64,000 nt of DNA from Hippopus hippopus (GCA_946811185.2 OX328106.1:42110311-42174310); one strand, 5' to 3'. Shown: positions 1 through 10,394, numbered from the stretch's first letter. Notes: generated by a model not told the origin, from the letters alone. A program made the numbers and translations.

Positions 1-198
1 TTATAAGGATGAATTGGGTTCCTTTTTTAGTGAGTTAAATCCGCACTTTCATGTTTAGACACATTTTTTTTCTGACATGAAGGGATTAGTCCAGTTCCTG
101 ATAAAAAAAAGAATGAAGAAAAAGAAAATACACAGAACATGCACGTGTATTATATTTTCATAACATAGAACAGATATTCAGTATTTGAATATTACATT

Positions 199-211
199 TC
201 CCCCCCCCCCC
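199..211. repeat. poly-C tract
   Basis: A run of about a dozen C residues in AT-rich DNA. The rest of the first 360 bases shows no gene or recognised repeat. Confidence 0.8.
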
Positions 212-361
212 AATTAAATGGAGGTATTTACCTGGGCAAGTGGGGACGGGTGATCAGCTGTACAAAGCTTTATAAATTTGTGTTTTTAACTTTAAGTCGT
301 TGGAGGCGTTAGTCAAGGATCTTTTAAATCGGTACCACTTCATGTTTCCCCTTATTCGAAG

Positions 362-560
362 CACTCTCTGTGAAAAGATGTTTTAAAGCACCTGCAAAAA
401 GTACCTTCCTATGTCAATCTGCACAGGCTGACACGAGTCGAAACGTTTTGCAGTTTGTTAATTTTCCGGATGTCAAAGGACCATTCTACCTCCAGATTCA
501 GTCGGTTTTCAGCTAAAGTGGATTTTATGGATCCATAATTATGGGATGTCTTGCTCATTT
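362..560 (+). mobile_element. MITE family C, truncated
   Basis: Begins at CTCTGTGAAAAG and runs through a decayed core and the GGATCCATAATTATG segment. It stops near CTTGCTCATT, so the right terminal repeat is lost. Confidence 0.75.
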
Positions 561-1051
561 ATAGTTTGCTGTGCCATACAACTACCGGTTGACTAACGAG
601 ATAAGACATTTGTTAGAAAATTGTCATTCTACGTTTCTACTTTCATTTTCTGACGATACTTTAGTTTGAAAACCAAATTCGCCTGGAGAAAATAAAACAT
701 TAATTTTTGCACAGAGAAGTTTTGTAAAGTGAAATCTTGATGCATGTAACTTTAAGAAAAAGGATAAAAATCTGACTTAATCAGAACTTTTTTGTCAAAC
801 GTTAGGAGTGCAATGTCATTCTACGTTATTTTTCTCTTATCTATATTCGTATCTACCAATTTCACTAAATATCAACATAATAATCAATTAAACTGTTAGA
901 ATTATGACTATTTATAATATCAAATGTAATTACATAAATCTATGTTGTCATAATTGCCTGTTTTCCCACGCTATCATATCAAAATTTTGGGGTTATTTTG
1001 AAGGTACCGGTTTATAAACCCAACCCTAAGTTGGTTTAGATTCAATTCTAC
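561..1051. other. no gene seen
   Basis: AT-rich sequence with stops in all frames. No repeat family recognised. Confidence 0.5.
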
Positions 1052-1320
1052 ATGAGCCAAGCTCTGTGAAAAGGGGGCTTGATGCATCTGCGAAAAGTGT
1101 CGACCCATCTCAGTCTGTGCAGTCTGCACACGCTGATCTGGGCCGAAACTTTTCGCTATTGGTCAATTTTCTGTATGTTCAAGGACCAGTCTAGCCTATC
1201 TAATGAATAAGTCGGTTGTTAAAAAAGTGGATGTTATGGATCCATAAGTATGTGATGGCATGCTTGGCATCATGGATCACGGAGATGCATTAAGCCCCTT
1301 TTTGTTGGAGCATGGCTCAT
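1052..1320 (+). mobile_element. MITE family C, full length
   Basis: Both ends are present: ATGAGCCAAGCTCTGTGAAA on the left and GGAGCATGGCTCAT on the right. The internal GGATCCATAAGTATGTGATG segment is also present. The core palindrome is decayed to a GTGCAGTCTGCACACGC form, close to the family A core. A family B copy follows within 25 bases. Confidence 0.9.
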
Positions 1321-1342
1321 TTATTTTGCCACTCTGTTTACC

Positions 1343-1572
1343 TTAAATCTTTACCAAACGACAAAATTTTGGTCTAGTCCAAATCAGAGCATATGCACAC
1401 GACAATTGAAATGTGGCTCTAGTAACAGAATTTGTTTTTGATAGGGTAGAAAACATGGTGGGGAAAAAAAAGAGAGAAAATGCTGATTACTAGCATTTTT
1501 TCTTTTTCCCACTGTTTTCAATGCCTTCTTTATGTTTCCAGGGTCGTTTGGGAATTTGTGGTCAAGGGTTTA
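1343..1572 (+). mobile_element. MITE family B
   Basis: Runs from TTAAATCTTTACCAAACG to GTGGTCAAGGGTTTA. The central hairpin is AATGCTGATTACTAGCATT with A-rich and T-rich arms. The small open frame beginning in its right half is incidental. Confidence 0.85.
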
Positions 1573-1598
1573 GACTTGGATGATAAATATTCCCGTAT

Positions 1599-1628
1599 GA
1601 CAACAACAACAACAACAATAACAACAAT
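1599..1628. repeat. (CAA)n microsatellite
   Basis: About nine CAA units, with one ATA interruption. Confidence 0.9.
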
Positions 1629-1775
1629 CGGTCTAATGCCTCATAGTGATTTACCCAGTCCATAAAAGTGTGCAATAATTTCTTGAAATCTTTATAGGGG
1701 TTGGGAAGGAGGGTTGTTTATATTTTTTTTTAACTGATATAGCATTTCCAGTTTGATTATTTGGCGCTCAAAGTG

Positions 1776-2004
1776 TTAACTCTGTACCAAACGACATAAT
1801 TTTAGACTGGTCTAACTTGAAAGTATTTGCAGACGACAAAATAAAAGTGACTGAAAATTTGAAATTTGTTTTGTGAAGAGTAGAAAACAATGTGGAAAAA
1901 GGAGAAAATGCTGGTTACCAGCATTTTCTCCTTTTCCCACAATGTTTTCAAAAGGCTTCTTTCTCAGGGTTGTTAAAAGTCGGGATTGTGTGGTAAAGGG
2001 TTAA
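1776..2004 (+). mobile_element. MITE family B, full length
   Basis: TTAA at both ends. The left end is TTAACTCTGTACCAAACGAC and the right end GTGTGGTAAAGGGTTAA. The centre is a perfect hairpin, AATGCTGGTTACCAGCATT, flanked by GGAGAA/TTCTCC arms. Confidence 0.92.
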
Positions 2005-2257
2005 ATAGCTGTCATAAAGCCGCCCTTATAAAATTGACTGACTGAATTACTGATAATTGAAATTTAATATCTTAAAGACCGTAGATAAGAAACAAAAGCG
2101 AATTTCTTAACGATTAAAAATGAATGAATAGCTATTTTGATACACATCTTAACCCCTCTGCTGAACGACGGGGACATTGCTAGGTGATTGTGTGGGTTGG
2201 GTAGATCAGTATCAAAATGCTACGAAACTGCATTCTCACCTTGGTTGTCAGGCAGTT

Positions 2258-2510
2258 ATTATCCCCCGCCGAAGGCGGTGGGATATAGTTTTAGCGTTGT
2301 CCGTCCATCCGTCCGGGACAATATCTCCAATACCATTGGACGGAATTTCGTGAAACTTTATACATGTGTACAATAACCTATTCCGCCGATATACTTTTTT
2401 TCTTTTGATTCGATGCAAAATGGCCGACTGGGAGCGATTTTCAGTTACGCGATCGCGTAAATTTTTGAAAAGGTCTTTTTCGGAGGGGGGTATCATTTGA
2501 ACGAAATTGC
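2258..2510 (+). repeat. dispersed repeat with CCGCCGAAGGCGG motif
   Basis: Contains CCCGCCGAAGGCGGTGGGAT followed by a GTCCGTCCATCCGTCC run and GGAATTTCGTGAAACTTTAT. From general knowledge, this kind of block recurs in mollusc genomes. The 151-residue open frame on the other strand spans it and a SINE and is not a gene. Confidence 0.65.
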
Positions 2511-2574
2511 TTGTTTCGTTAGAATTTTTAGTCGTTTTGTTTTTCATATTTTCGTGTGGCTGTGCATTGAAGTG

Positions 2575-2845
2575 CTTTCTCCTGAGCACTAAAGCTGAAT
2601 CACTTAACATACAGGGTTTGAAATCAAAAGGTCGCCGGTTCGATTCGGCTGCTCGGCCAAAGTCTTTTCGAGGATTGATGAAGGTCAATGCAACTGGACT
2701 CATTCCTCTCTAAAGATGATCATAACGTTTCGACAAGATCATGTGAGTAAACAGCGAGTTCTTGGAAAAGATGTCGTGGGAAGCACTGGGAAAACTAAAC
2801 TCCTGAAAAGCATAGATAGATGTGCTAGCCGCCTTGATATAAATA
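2575..2845 (+). mobile_element. tRNA-derived SINE
   Basis: A tRNA-like head contains a B-box-like GGTTCGATTCGG at about 2637. The shared SINE body follows (AGGATTGATGAAGGTCAATG, then GGAAGCACTGGGAAAACTAA), ending at CTAGCCGCC. A family C element abuts its 3' end. Confidence 0.75.
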
Positions 2846-2847
2846 AA

Positions 2848-3069
2848 ATGAGCCATGCTCTGTGAAAAGGGGGTTTAATGCATCTACAAAAAGTACCGAT
2901 CTGGGGCGAAATATTTTGCTATTAGTCAAGTTTGCATGTTAAGGGACCAGTGTACCCTATGATTCAGTCGGCTGTTACATAAAATGGATCTATAATTATG
3001 CGAAGAATTGCTTGGTATCATGCATCAATGAGATGCCTTAAACCTCCTTTTGTCAAAGCATTGCTCAAA
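2848..3069 (+). mobile_element. MITE family C, core deleted
   Basis: Both terminal repeats are present (ATGAGCCATGCTCTGTGAAA; right end AAGCATTGCTCAAA). The central palindrome is missing between AAAAAGTACC and GATCTGGGGCG. Confidence 0.85.
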
Positions 3070-3327
3070 TGATGTTGAAAATGACGTTAAACGCAAATCT
3101 GTTCCCTGTTAAAGAGCAAATATCTCTGGTCCCTCGTATTATCAATGTTACACTTTTGAAGTAACCTCATCTCTTTGATGAATATAGCTGACCGTGACCT
3201 AGCGGTCAGGGGAAAATGTAATGGCGGATAATAATGACCACGAAATTATCTTAATTGCATAACGGACCTTAAAGCGAAATTGATTTATCTCCCTTGTTTC
3301 GTTGATAACGGTTATCTTTGACAGCTT

Positions 3328-3424
3328 TTAATCTTTACCACGCAGTCCCGTGTTCTTAAGACCCAGAAGAAGAGGGTTTTTGAAACCATATTGAGAAAAG
3401 GAGAAAATGCCGACATCCCAACAT
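3328..3424 (-). mobile_element. MITE family B, truncated by A
   Basis: Starts TTAATCTTTACCACGCAGTC and keeps the CGGACCC-like arm and GAGAAAAGGAGAAAATGCC. It breaks off at the hairpin centre, where a family A element begins. Confidence 0.8.
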
Positions 3425-3637
3425 TTACCCTTAAAATGCTTATTAAGTGAAATGAAAATTTCAAGCCGATTATTAATAACCAAAATTTGGTCATTTCAAA
3501 GGTAATTTTTGATATAAGAACATTTCTTTATCGGACTGTGTAGATCCACAACCAGACTGCACGTTCTGTGCAGTGTGATCTTGATCTACACTGTCCGCAA
3601 AAGGTCAGTGAGTGGTGCCTAGCAGCCCAAGGGTTAA
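3425..3637 (-). mobile_element. MITE family A
   Basis: Left end TTACCCTTAAAATGCTTATT; hairpin CAGACTGCACGTTCTGTGCA with one mismatch in its right arm; right end AGCAGCCCAAGGGTTAA. Confidence 0.88.
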
Positions 3638-3649
3638 CAAATAAACATC

Positions 3650-3805
3650 TTCATACAATGTTCAGCAGTGAACGAGGACTTAATCCCATCGCAATTACTA
3701 TCGTGAGTTCCCGGGAAGAATTTGGCCGAGTTAGGAACTGATCAAACAATCTCTGGGTTTCAAGCCCTGCACGTTACCGACTAAGCTACTGGACTCTGAA
3801 AAGGG
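3650..3805 (-). mobile_element. SINE, reverse orientation
   Basis: On the minus strand: CCAGTAGCTTAGTCGGTAAC, GGGCTTGAAACC, and the AACTCGGCCAAATTCTTCC body. It is 5' complete but 3' truncated next to the family A end. Confidence 0.65.
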
Positions 3806-4471
3806 ATTGCGTACGTCGGGGGTTTATAAAATATATCTACATTTTCCAAATGTATTAAAGGAGTGTTCTGAAGCAGATACTAGTAATGAATAAAACTTTA
3901 GCAAAGTTCCTGTCTCGACATTGCTCTGAAATCTTGTTGGCTGGTAGAGTGTTGAAGTTGGCTCTCGACAAATGGGATACGAAGTTAAAAGGTGTTGTCT
4001 CACATACGAACAGACAACAAAAGTTCAAACCCTATTGTATAGTGAAACTTCGATACATTAGACTCCCTGCATCATTTCTTTTAACGGTCAAAATATAAAA
4101 TAGGCAGAAAAATCAGACTGATTTACAGTTTATGCGCCCAAACCTTAATGACCAAGAGTCCAGTAAGCCTCACGGAAAGAAACTTAGTTAAAGTCCGAAA
4201 TGTTGCGATTTCGCACCATTTGATATTTCGAGCTTCTTGGCATAGTTCTTTACCCATTTCACCGTCTTAAATCATCTAATTTTTATTCATGTCGACAAAT
4301 ATGAATGATTATGAGTATTATAATTATTTCTAAAATCCTTTTTTAAAAAGCCGGTAATATATCGTGCTTGACACGGTATATACTCGGCATGTGGGCTATT
4401 TAAAATTTTAAGACATTTGCCATTACAAATAACAACAAACACGTCATCTTGAAATGGCGCTCTGTCTGCAG
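3806..4471. other. no gene seen
   Basis: Contains one 70-residue open frame (3886-4098, plus) with no recognised domain, signal peptide or conserved motif. It is treated as chance. Confidence 0.45.
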
Positions 4472-4690
4472 TTTAAACCATAGGCTTCTAAGCGCAACTC
4501 AGTGACCTTTTGTGGACAGTGTAAATCAAGATCAGACTGCACAGAACGTGCAGTCTGATCTTTGATCTGCACTGTCCGTTAAGGAGATATCACTTCCCAA
4601 AAATTACCTTTGAAATAGCAAAATTTGTTGTTTTTTTTTACAATCGGTTTTGAAATATTCATTTCACTTGTTTACTGGGATAAGGGTTAA
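4472..4690 (+). mobile_element. MITE family A
   Basis: Left end TTTAAACCATAGGCTTCTAA; intact hairpin CAGACTGCACAGAACGTGCA; right end GGGATAAGGGTTAA. Its final TTAA is also the first TTAA of the following B element. Confidence 0.9.
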
Positions 4691-4914
4691 CCCTTTACCG
4701 CACGTTGCCGACTCTAAACGACCCTGGGAAAAAAGCCTTTTGAAAACATTGTGGAAAAAAGAGAAAATGCCGGTAACAAGCATTTTCTCCTTTTCCCACA
4801 ACGTTTTCTACCCTATCAAAGAAAGATTGCACCATTGAGCTACACTGAAATTGTCGTCTGCAAATACTTTCAATTTGGACTTGGCTAAAATTTTGTCGTC
4901 TGGAAAAGGATTAA
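4687..4914 (-). mobile_element. MITE family B abutting A
   Basis: Starts TTAACCCTTTACCGCACG on the TTAA shared with the upstream A copy and ends GGAAAAGGATTAA. The hairpin centre is AATGCCGGTAACAAGCATT. Confidence 0.92.
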
Positions 4915-4978
4915 AAACTACTTTGTCACAATGTCTATGTAGATAGATCAACCATGCAATAAAGCAACCGGGATCCGT

Positions 4979-5041
4979 ATTAACCCCTGTAGCGCCACAA
5001 GGGAAAACATAGGTTTTTGCGTGCGGTACAGACCAAGACTA
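4979..5041 (+). mobile_element. decayed family A left half, split by E
   Basis: TTAACCCCTGTAGCGCCAC then TTTTTGCGTGCGGTACAGAC match the A left half loosely. The A-like CTGCACAGAATTC continues at about 5241, after the E element. Confidence 0.45.
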
Positions 5042-5234
5042 GGGTCCGTATTCACGAACCATTCTCTAAAGCATTCTTAGTCTTATTCTCCAAATTTTCC
5101 AAATTTGAAAGTAACACAACTTCTGATTGGCTGAACCAAATGGTTCAGCCAGTCAGAAGTTTTGTAACTTTCGAATTTAGAAAATGTTTGAGGACTAATA
5201 ACGTTCTTAAGAATAGTTGGTGTATACGAACCCT
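5042..5234. mobile_element. MITE family E (fold-back)
   Basis: Terminal GGGTCCGTATTCACGAACCA and GTGTATACGAACCC. The centre is the inverted repeat CTTCTGATTGGCTGAACCA / TGGTTCAGCCAGTCAGAAG. A-like sequence flanks both sides. Confidence 0.88.
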
Positions 5235-5240
5235 GCAGGC

Positions 5241-5356
5241 TGCACAGAATTCTAAGACTAAACATTTGATTGGCAGTGACAGTATTCTCAGCCAATCAGG
5301 TGCCTAGTCTTGGAAATAGAATTGGAATAACGTTTAAGATAGTTGGTGAATACCAG
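5241..5356. repeat. diverged E-like and A-like sequence
   Basis: Begins with the A-like CTGCACAGAATTC and continues with CTAAGACTAAACATTTGATT, AGCCAATCAGGTGCCTAGTC and AGTTGGTGAATACC. These resemble an E arm at low identity. Confidence 0.4.
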
Positions 5357-5615
5357 TACAGCTACTGAGAGGTGTCTGCTCCGAGAGACACGAAAAAACA
5401 AAAAATAATTTGAAACACCAGTTATGTATGGAGGCAGTAAGATTGTTCATTTGAACGCCATATGCAACAATATTTCAATTATATGGCGGCGGCTAGTGCA
5501 TCTATAGATGCCTCCCGTTTTATTAACCCCTAGAGCGACAATTTCAAGTACGAAAAGTGGGTGAAATATTGCTAAATCAAGGTTGTTTTGGCCAGAATAC
5601 GTAACAAAATTTACT

Positions 5616-5715
5616 ATTGTATGGATCCATGATCAGACTGTATGTTAGGTACAGACTGATCTTCATCTACACTATCTGCAAAAACAACTGCAACTGAAAT
5701 TAGCACTTTAAGGGA
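5616..5715 (-). mobile_element. degenerate family A core
   Basis: GATCAGACTGTATGTTAGGTACAGACTGATC is a mismatched A hairpin followed by CATCTACACTATCTGCAAAA. Termini are not recognisable. Confidence 0.6.
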
Positions 5716-5734
5716 TATATAGATCTTCATGCAA

Positions 5735-5962
5735 CATTCTTTGGAACCCACATTGTCGTTTGGTGTAGAGCTAAGCGGCACGATCTGTAACAGAGAAATT
5801 CTGGTTTGAACCCATTGGGCGACATATCAGTCTGTAAGGCATTGAACAGCCTCAGTCTTCTTACAGATAGAGCCCAGGAAAGACGAAAATATGTAAGCTG
5901 TTTTCGTAAGATAACCGCAGCACGGTTGAAAGCAGCGCTTAACACCACTCAGACAACATGTG
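5735..5962 (+). mobile_element. SINE, second tRNA-head type
   Basis: A-box-like TGGTGTAGAGCTAAGCGGCA and B-box-like GGTTTGAACCC about 40 bases apart. The body (GATAGAGCCCAGGAAAGACG, TGTAAGCTGTTTTCG) differs from the other SINEs here. Confidence 0.55.
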
Positions 5963-6215
5963 CCATGCGCTACCGGTTTGAAGTCTCGCACTGCTTGGAT
6001 CTGCGCTTAAGAGGGGGAGGGGGAGAGGACGAAAATTGGTTTGTTGGAGGAAGAAAAAAATCATTAACTAAGTATCCTGCTTGTAAATAATCTATCACCA
6101 AATAATTCATTTCTAATTTAACTTTACATGAATATAAATTCAACTACTTAGTGTCAAGAGTGGGTAATTTTATTCAATTGGCCCGAAAAGTCACATTTTA
6201 CATGCGAAAAAGCAA

Positions 6216-6445
6216 TTAACTCTTTACTAGTCTACAAAGTTTTAGACTCGTTCATATTGAAAGAAATTTCGGACGACAAAAAAAGTATGGAGGAAATGGT
6301 GAGATTGGATCTTTGAAAGGGTACGAAAATATTATGGAAAAAGGAGAAAATGCTGGTAACCAGCATTTTCTCCTTTTCCCATAATTTTTTCAAAAGAGCC
6401 ATTTTTAAGTGTTCTAAAATACGCGTTTGTTTGGTAAAGGGTTAA
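6216..6445 (+). mobile_element. MITE family B, full length
   Basis: TTAACTCTTTACTAGTCTAC at the left and TTTGGTAAAGGGTTAA at the right. Perfect centre AATGCTGGTAACCAGCATT. Confidence 0.9.
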
Positions 6446-6743
6446 TGAAATCACTTATTACCATAAATATGGCTCGTCGCGGGCGAAGACGGTGCTGGAT
6501 CCGCAAATTAAACTTTCATATTTTAACTCACTGCGTGACGTTCCATCTTAAAGCTGGCAAATAAGAAAGGTCCGCTGACCCAAATAGTTGGTAATAAACA
6601 CCTCCCGCAGTGGTCTGTACGGCAGCACAGAGGGAACATAGTTTTCTTTTCAGGGACTAAGTCTCGTTTCAGAGACATAGCATTACCATTTACATCGTAT
6701 CTAGATCATGACATAATATACAGTAACAATGACATAATATGTA

Positions 6744-6955
6744 GCCTTTTACCGAATAATTCCCTGTTTTAACGACGCTTAAGGCTTACTGGAGAGGCTT
6801 TCGAAAACATTGTTGGAAAAGTAAGAAACGCTGGTAAACAAGATTTTTTCACCACGATGTTTTCTAACCACTAACAACGAAATACCACCATTTGAGCCAG
6901 ATTAAACTTAACGTCTTCAAATACTTTCAACTTTTGAAATTTGTTGTTTGGTAAT
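6744..6955 (-). mobile_element. MITE family B, diverged
   Basis: GCCTTTTACCGAATAATTCC, TTTTAACGACGCTTAAGGC and ACCATTTGAGCCAGATTAAA follow the B order. The central hairpin has several mismatches. Confidence 0.7.
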
Positions 6956-6967
6956 TTGACAAATACT

Positions 6968-7207
6968 AGTAGTTTCAACGACCCAATATATCATGTTGCC
7001 ACGACATTGTATCGAAGTTACCACGACATGAGTGTTTAGTTACCAACGACACAATACCTAGTTTCTACGATAGAGGCTCTACGACATATTGTCGAGTTAC
7101 CACGACATGTTATAAGGTTACTACGACAAATTGTAGACCTACATCGACATTTTTTAGATTTTACACGACATAATATAGAGTTACCATGACAAAATGTCAT
7201 GTTGCAA
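6968..7207 (+). repeat. ~21-bp ACGACA tandem array
   Basis: About eleven degenerate units of the type ACGACATAATGTAGAGTTACC, each starting near ACGACA. Spacing varies from 14 to 24 bases. There is no link to the MITE families. Confidence 0.75.
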
Positions 7208-7530
7208 GGTGGTCATTATCCAGTCAAACCAAATCTTATTGGTGTCTCATTTTCATTGGCTAATTATCACCAACGAACACGTTACTTTATCATGCGAACG
7301 AGATTATGTCGTTGGAACGACTATAATTTCTCTCATGTCTCCTCTATGCTTCCATAGGCTCACGTATATATATTCCCGGGGTTGAAATATCTTACTGAAA
7401 ACCAAACACCGTATACTACGGAAAAGCAACGGCTACCTTTTCTAAAGTGATGTTCTGTCGTACCCAATCAGCCAATTCAGATGATTAGAGAAGCAGTTAA
7501 GATCATTGATATGTATGGCAACTGGACTTT

Positions 7531-7645
7531 TTAACTCTTATCCTGCTGAATACTAGCAAGTCAAATGATACATTCAAGCCGTTAGGCAAAACCCAAATGT
7601 TGCTATTTCATAGTTAATTTTGGGGGCAAATATCTCCTTGTGATG
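7531..7645 (-). mobile_element. MITE family A, partial
   Basis: Keeps TTAACTCTTATCCTGCTGAA, ACCCAAATGTTGCTATTTCA and ATATCTCCTTGTGATG. The hairpin and right end are absent. Confidence 0.7.
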
Positions 7646-7984
7646 TTTTACCTTCAACCTATTACTGCACAGGCTATTTCTCAGACCTTCCGAATAACTA
7701 TTACAAATTACAAACTATGATGGAGAAACAATGACGAGAGAGGACTAAACATATCATAGAATAATAAGACAGTATGGAAAGATATTGTGGTAAAAGAAGC
7801 AATTGCTAAGATTAAGACTGTTACCATTTTAGAGCGAAAGATCTAGTCTTATATTTTATTTCATGTTTAAAAATCTGAAAACGAGTCCATCCAAATGAAC
7901 TAAAATGCCACTTATACTAAAGACAATTAAATGTTGAAAAGTAGATATACTCGTATAAAATCATACTCTAAATATTTACTATAA
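7646..7984. other. no gene seen
   Basis: AT-rich, no repeat recognised. Confidence 0.4.
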
Positions 7985-8247
7985 TGGCTTGCAACACGCG
8001 AAAAGGGGCATTCGGACATTTGCGTAAAGTGTCGTTTCGGATTAGTCTGCGCAGTCCGCGCAGGATAATCCGAAACGACACTTTCCGTTTTTATGTAATT
8101 TTCTGTTTTGCGCAAGTCTACTGTAGCACAAAATCTAGTGTAGTCGTAAAATGCCGTCTCGGATTAGCCTGCGCGGACTGCGCAGGGTGATCCGAGACGA
8201 CACTTTACGCAAATGTCCGAATGCCCCTTTTTGCGTGTTGCAAGCCA
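7985..8247 (+). mobile_element. MITE family D, full length (263 bp)
   Basis: Terminal inverted repeats TGGCTTGCAACACGCGAAAA and the complement of GTTGCAAGCCA extend to about 100 bp per arm. Each arm contains its own small hairpin, GTCTGCGCAGTCCGCGCAGG and its counterpart. The open frames are by-products of the arms. Confidence 0.92.
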
Positions 8248-8293
8248 ATTATACTGACTCTAAGAGGAAAAGGTATGGACATCACTTAATTTT

Positions 8294-8606
8294 TACTCTT
8301 TACCAGACGGGGAAAAAACGGACTTGTCCAAAATCAAAGCATTTGCAAACATGATCAGATTTGGCTGAATTTTTTGAAATTATTTCGTTAAAAAAAAAAA
8401 GAAATAAATAGATAAAAAAAATAGAAATTACAAAAAAAAAAGAATGAATAAATAAATAAAGTAAATAAATAAGAATAAGTAGAAAACATCACGGGAAAAG
8501 GAAAAAAATGATGGTTACCAGCATTTACTCCTTTTCCCACAATGATTCTTAAAAGCTTTTCTTCTTCTGAATCGTAAAAACGAGGGCTTTTATGGTGCAG
8601 AGTTAA
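8294..8606 (+). mobile_element. MITE family B with internal A-rich expansion
   Basis: B left arm (CTCTTTACCAGACG, GACTTGTCCAAAATCAAAGC) and B hairpin and right arm (GGTTACCAGCATTTACTCC to GCAGAGTTAA). About 95 bp of A-rich, tetranucleotide-type sequence (8385-8480) lies inside, so the element is about 80 bp too long. Confidence 0.82.
8385..8480 (+). repeat. A-rich (AAAT)n simple repeat
   Basis: GAATAAATAAATAAAGTAAA and similar units, inside the B element between its two arms. Confidence 0.85.
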
Positions 8607-8880
8607 CACTAGTATTTTTTGTGGACCCCCTAGGTGTGCGTGGAATGTGTTAAACTTGACCTTTGATCCCGATTTAAAAACGGAGTTGACGACAAAAAAT
8701 TAGTACACGAACTTCTTGCTGGAGAATGTGATTGCTCTTCAAAACTGGCTTCTCATCATTTATCTTCTGTTCAACAATCGCAAACGATGCTTGGCAGAGG
8801 GAATGGAAGTGTAACGAAAGAAGACAGTCACATCGAGTAAAAATGAGCTAGATGGTCCTTCGTGTTTCTGCCCATTTCCT
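8607..8880. other. no gene seen
   Basis: Apparently low-copy sequence. No frame stays open for long. Confidence 0.4.
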
Positions 8881-9133
8881 ATGATAGAAAGATAGATAGA
8901 TTTATTTCGTATATTAAGGCCACCGGCCCATAATACATACATAAAATGTTTACATACAGCATATTAACAATAATTGTCATCTAACATTCATATTGTATAC
9001 AAACTATTTTTTATCTTTTTACCAACATGCATGTATTTACACATACAAACACAAATACCTAAAAACATACATTCACACAGCTAGATCTAAAAATATATAC
9101 TCGTACATATCTCTCAACCGTTTGGAGTACAAA

Positions 9134-9265
9134 GCTTTTGAAAACTTCATTGGGGGAATTCGGAAATGCTTGTAATGAGCATTTTTTTCCTACAATGTTT
9201 TTACAAGATCCAATCCCATCGTTTTGGCTACAGTTGATTAGCTTTCCGCAAGTACTTTCAATTTG
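9134..9265 (-). mobile_element. MITE family B, diverged, inside LINE
   Basis: AAAGCTTTTGAAAACTTCAT, AATGCTTGTAATGAGCATT and GCAAGTACTTTCAATTTGAG keep the B order. Confidence 0.65.
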
Positions 9266-9279
9266 AGCATTTTTTACCT

Positions 9280-9345
9280 ACATACATACATCTATACATT
9301 CATACATACAGACAGACATACATGAACGCACACATGCACGCACTT
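9280..9345 (+). repeat. (CATA)n / (CAGA)n microsatellite
   Basis: Tandem CATA and GACA units, e.g. CATACATACAGACAGACATA. Confidence 0.8.
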
Positions 9346-9359
9346 ACACGCATTCACAC

Positions 9360-9623
9360 TTACTGCGTACTTTTATTTTCCTTCACTTTCATTATAGCTG
9401 TGGTATAAATAGCTAGTTTGCGTACAGTTGCTTCATTCTCATTTTGCATGAAACTATAAAAACTTTCCAGTGTGGGCAGACCATTATACAATGTATACAG
9501 ATATCGTCTTCTTTCGTTCGCAAATTGAAAACAATGGGAAAAAGCATAGTATTCATTTTCAACGGAAATAATACCATAATTCTGTAAACAAAAAGTACAA
9601 TTTCTATTTGCTCTTTCTATTCC
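9360..9623 (-). pseudogene. C-terminus of a non-LTR retrotransposon ORF
   Basis: An 88-residue open frame on the minus strand ends at a TAA. It carries CTFC (a C-x2-C pair), then ENEYYAFSHC, matching the E-D-E-F-H-x4-C region of the zinc-knuckle-like tail found at the end of many LINE-type polyproteins. The usual His is Tyr here. A downstream segment with RKLAIYTTAIMKVKE follows. The second LINE at about 19.8 kb has the same order of motifs, which supports the reading. No start is present because the fragment is cut by the Tc1 junction. It lacks the endonuclease and polymerase parts, so it is not functional. The family name is inferred from motifs only. Confidence 0.6.
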
Positions 9624-9639
9624 TAATTGTTAATTGAAA

Positions 9640-9905
9640 ATCAGTCGGAAGATAACAAGTTTTGATGAGACTTGCCTTTAATGTAATTCGTTGATACTCT
9701 ATTGTATGATACACAAAATTTCGTTCAAATGGTTTTAAATTTTTAAACAGAAAATGATACAAAAATGCAAATAAAAAAGTCACATGGTTAATATCGAGTA
9801 TGGCCATGCCTTGCAACTGTGAAGTTATTTCCATGTTATGGGATGTTATCCCATTCTTCCTTACGGACTCTGCAACTTTCCAGAATTGTTGTTGGTTATT
9901 AACTC
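9640..9905 (-). repeat. left arm of inverted Tc1-derived repeat
   Basis: The complement of this stretch matches 10395-10735: AACCATTTGAACGAAATTTT against AACCATTTGAACAAAATTCT, and ACTTGTTATCTTCCGACTGA against ACTTGTTATCTTCCGGCTGA. It lacks about 36 bp present in the right arm. Confidence 0.75.
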
Positions 9906-10085
9906 TGGTAATCACACATCTTTTCAAACTATCCCAGACATGCTCACTTGGTGCTATATCAGGTGGTAACGCACACAGTCAAACAATTTAAAGTTGTGCC
10001 GATCAAGAGAGTTTCCAGTCAACACGGCCGTGTGCATAGGAGCACCATCATACTGCGATCTTGATAGTCTAAACTTATCTGAAAT
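9770..10085 (-). pseudogene. Tc1/mariner-like transposase, catalytic C-terminal half
   Basis: On the minus strand the frame gives QYDGAPMHTAVLTGNS, then (after a frameshift near 9975) LPPDIAPSEHVWDSLKRC. In Tc1-like DDE transposases these are the second catalytic Asp (xDGAPxH) and the catalytic Glu (SPxExxWD). Their spacing of about 33-34 residues fits DD34E. The sequence downstream (KVAESVRK, then MAIL) matches the end of the domain with part deleted. The first Asp region is not recognisable. This copy is dead because of the frameshift and deletion. It would cut and paste a Tc1-like transposon if intact. Confidence 0.72.
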
Positions 10086-10394
10086 TTAGACCTAAAACAG
10101 CCGGCCAAAACACAAATCTTCTTTGATATAGGCGTTAGAACTAACTTTCATTTCATGAAGTACGAGCCAGTTTTTTCTTATAGGGTTATGCTTGCTTGAA
10201 AAAATAACTTTTCTACCACCCTATGAGTCAGGCTTTTTAACGCAAGCACCATTAAAATACTATTCTGCCAACTCCAAACTCTACGACGACCTTGTAATTT
10301 GGTAATTGAATCCTATCTTCATTCTGGAACAGTCATTGTTTATTGGAAGCCTTTTCAAACGGTAATGTCTTCAGCGCCTCTGCTGAATACCAGA

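Larger units (their letters stand above)
8883..9623 (-). mobile_element. non-LTR retrotransposon 3' end
   Basis: Read on the minus strand, the order is a coding end with a zinc-knuckle-like motif, an AT-rich 3' untranslated region, TTATGGGCCGGTGGCCTTAA, AATAAA and a terminal tetranucleotide tail of ATCT units (8883-8901). A microsatellite tail of this kind is usual for CR1/L2-type LINEs. The element is 5' truncated at the junction with the Tc1 remnant. A decayed B element lies in the untranslated part. Confidence 0.65.

Noticed and set aside
2248..2703. 151-codon minus-strand frame
   Set aside because: Covers the CCGCCGAAGGCGG repeat and a SINE head; no coding signature.
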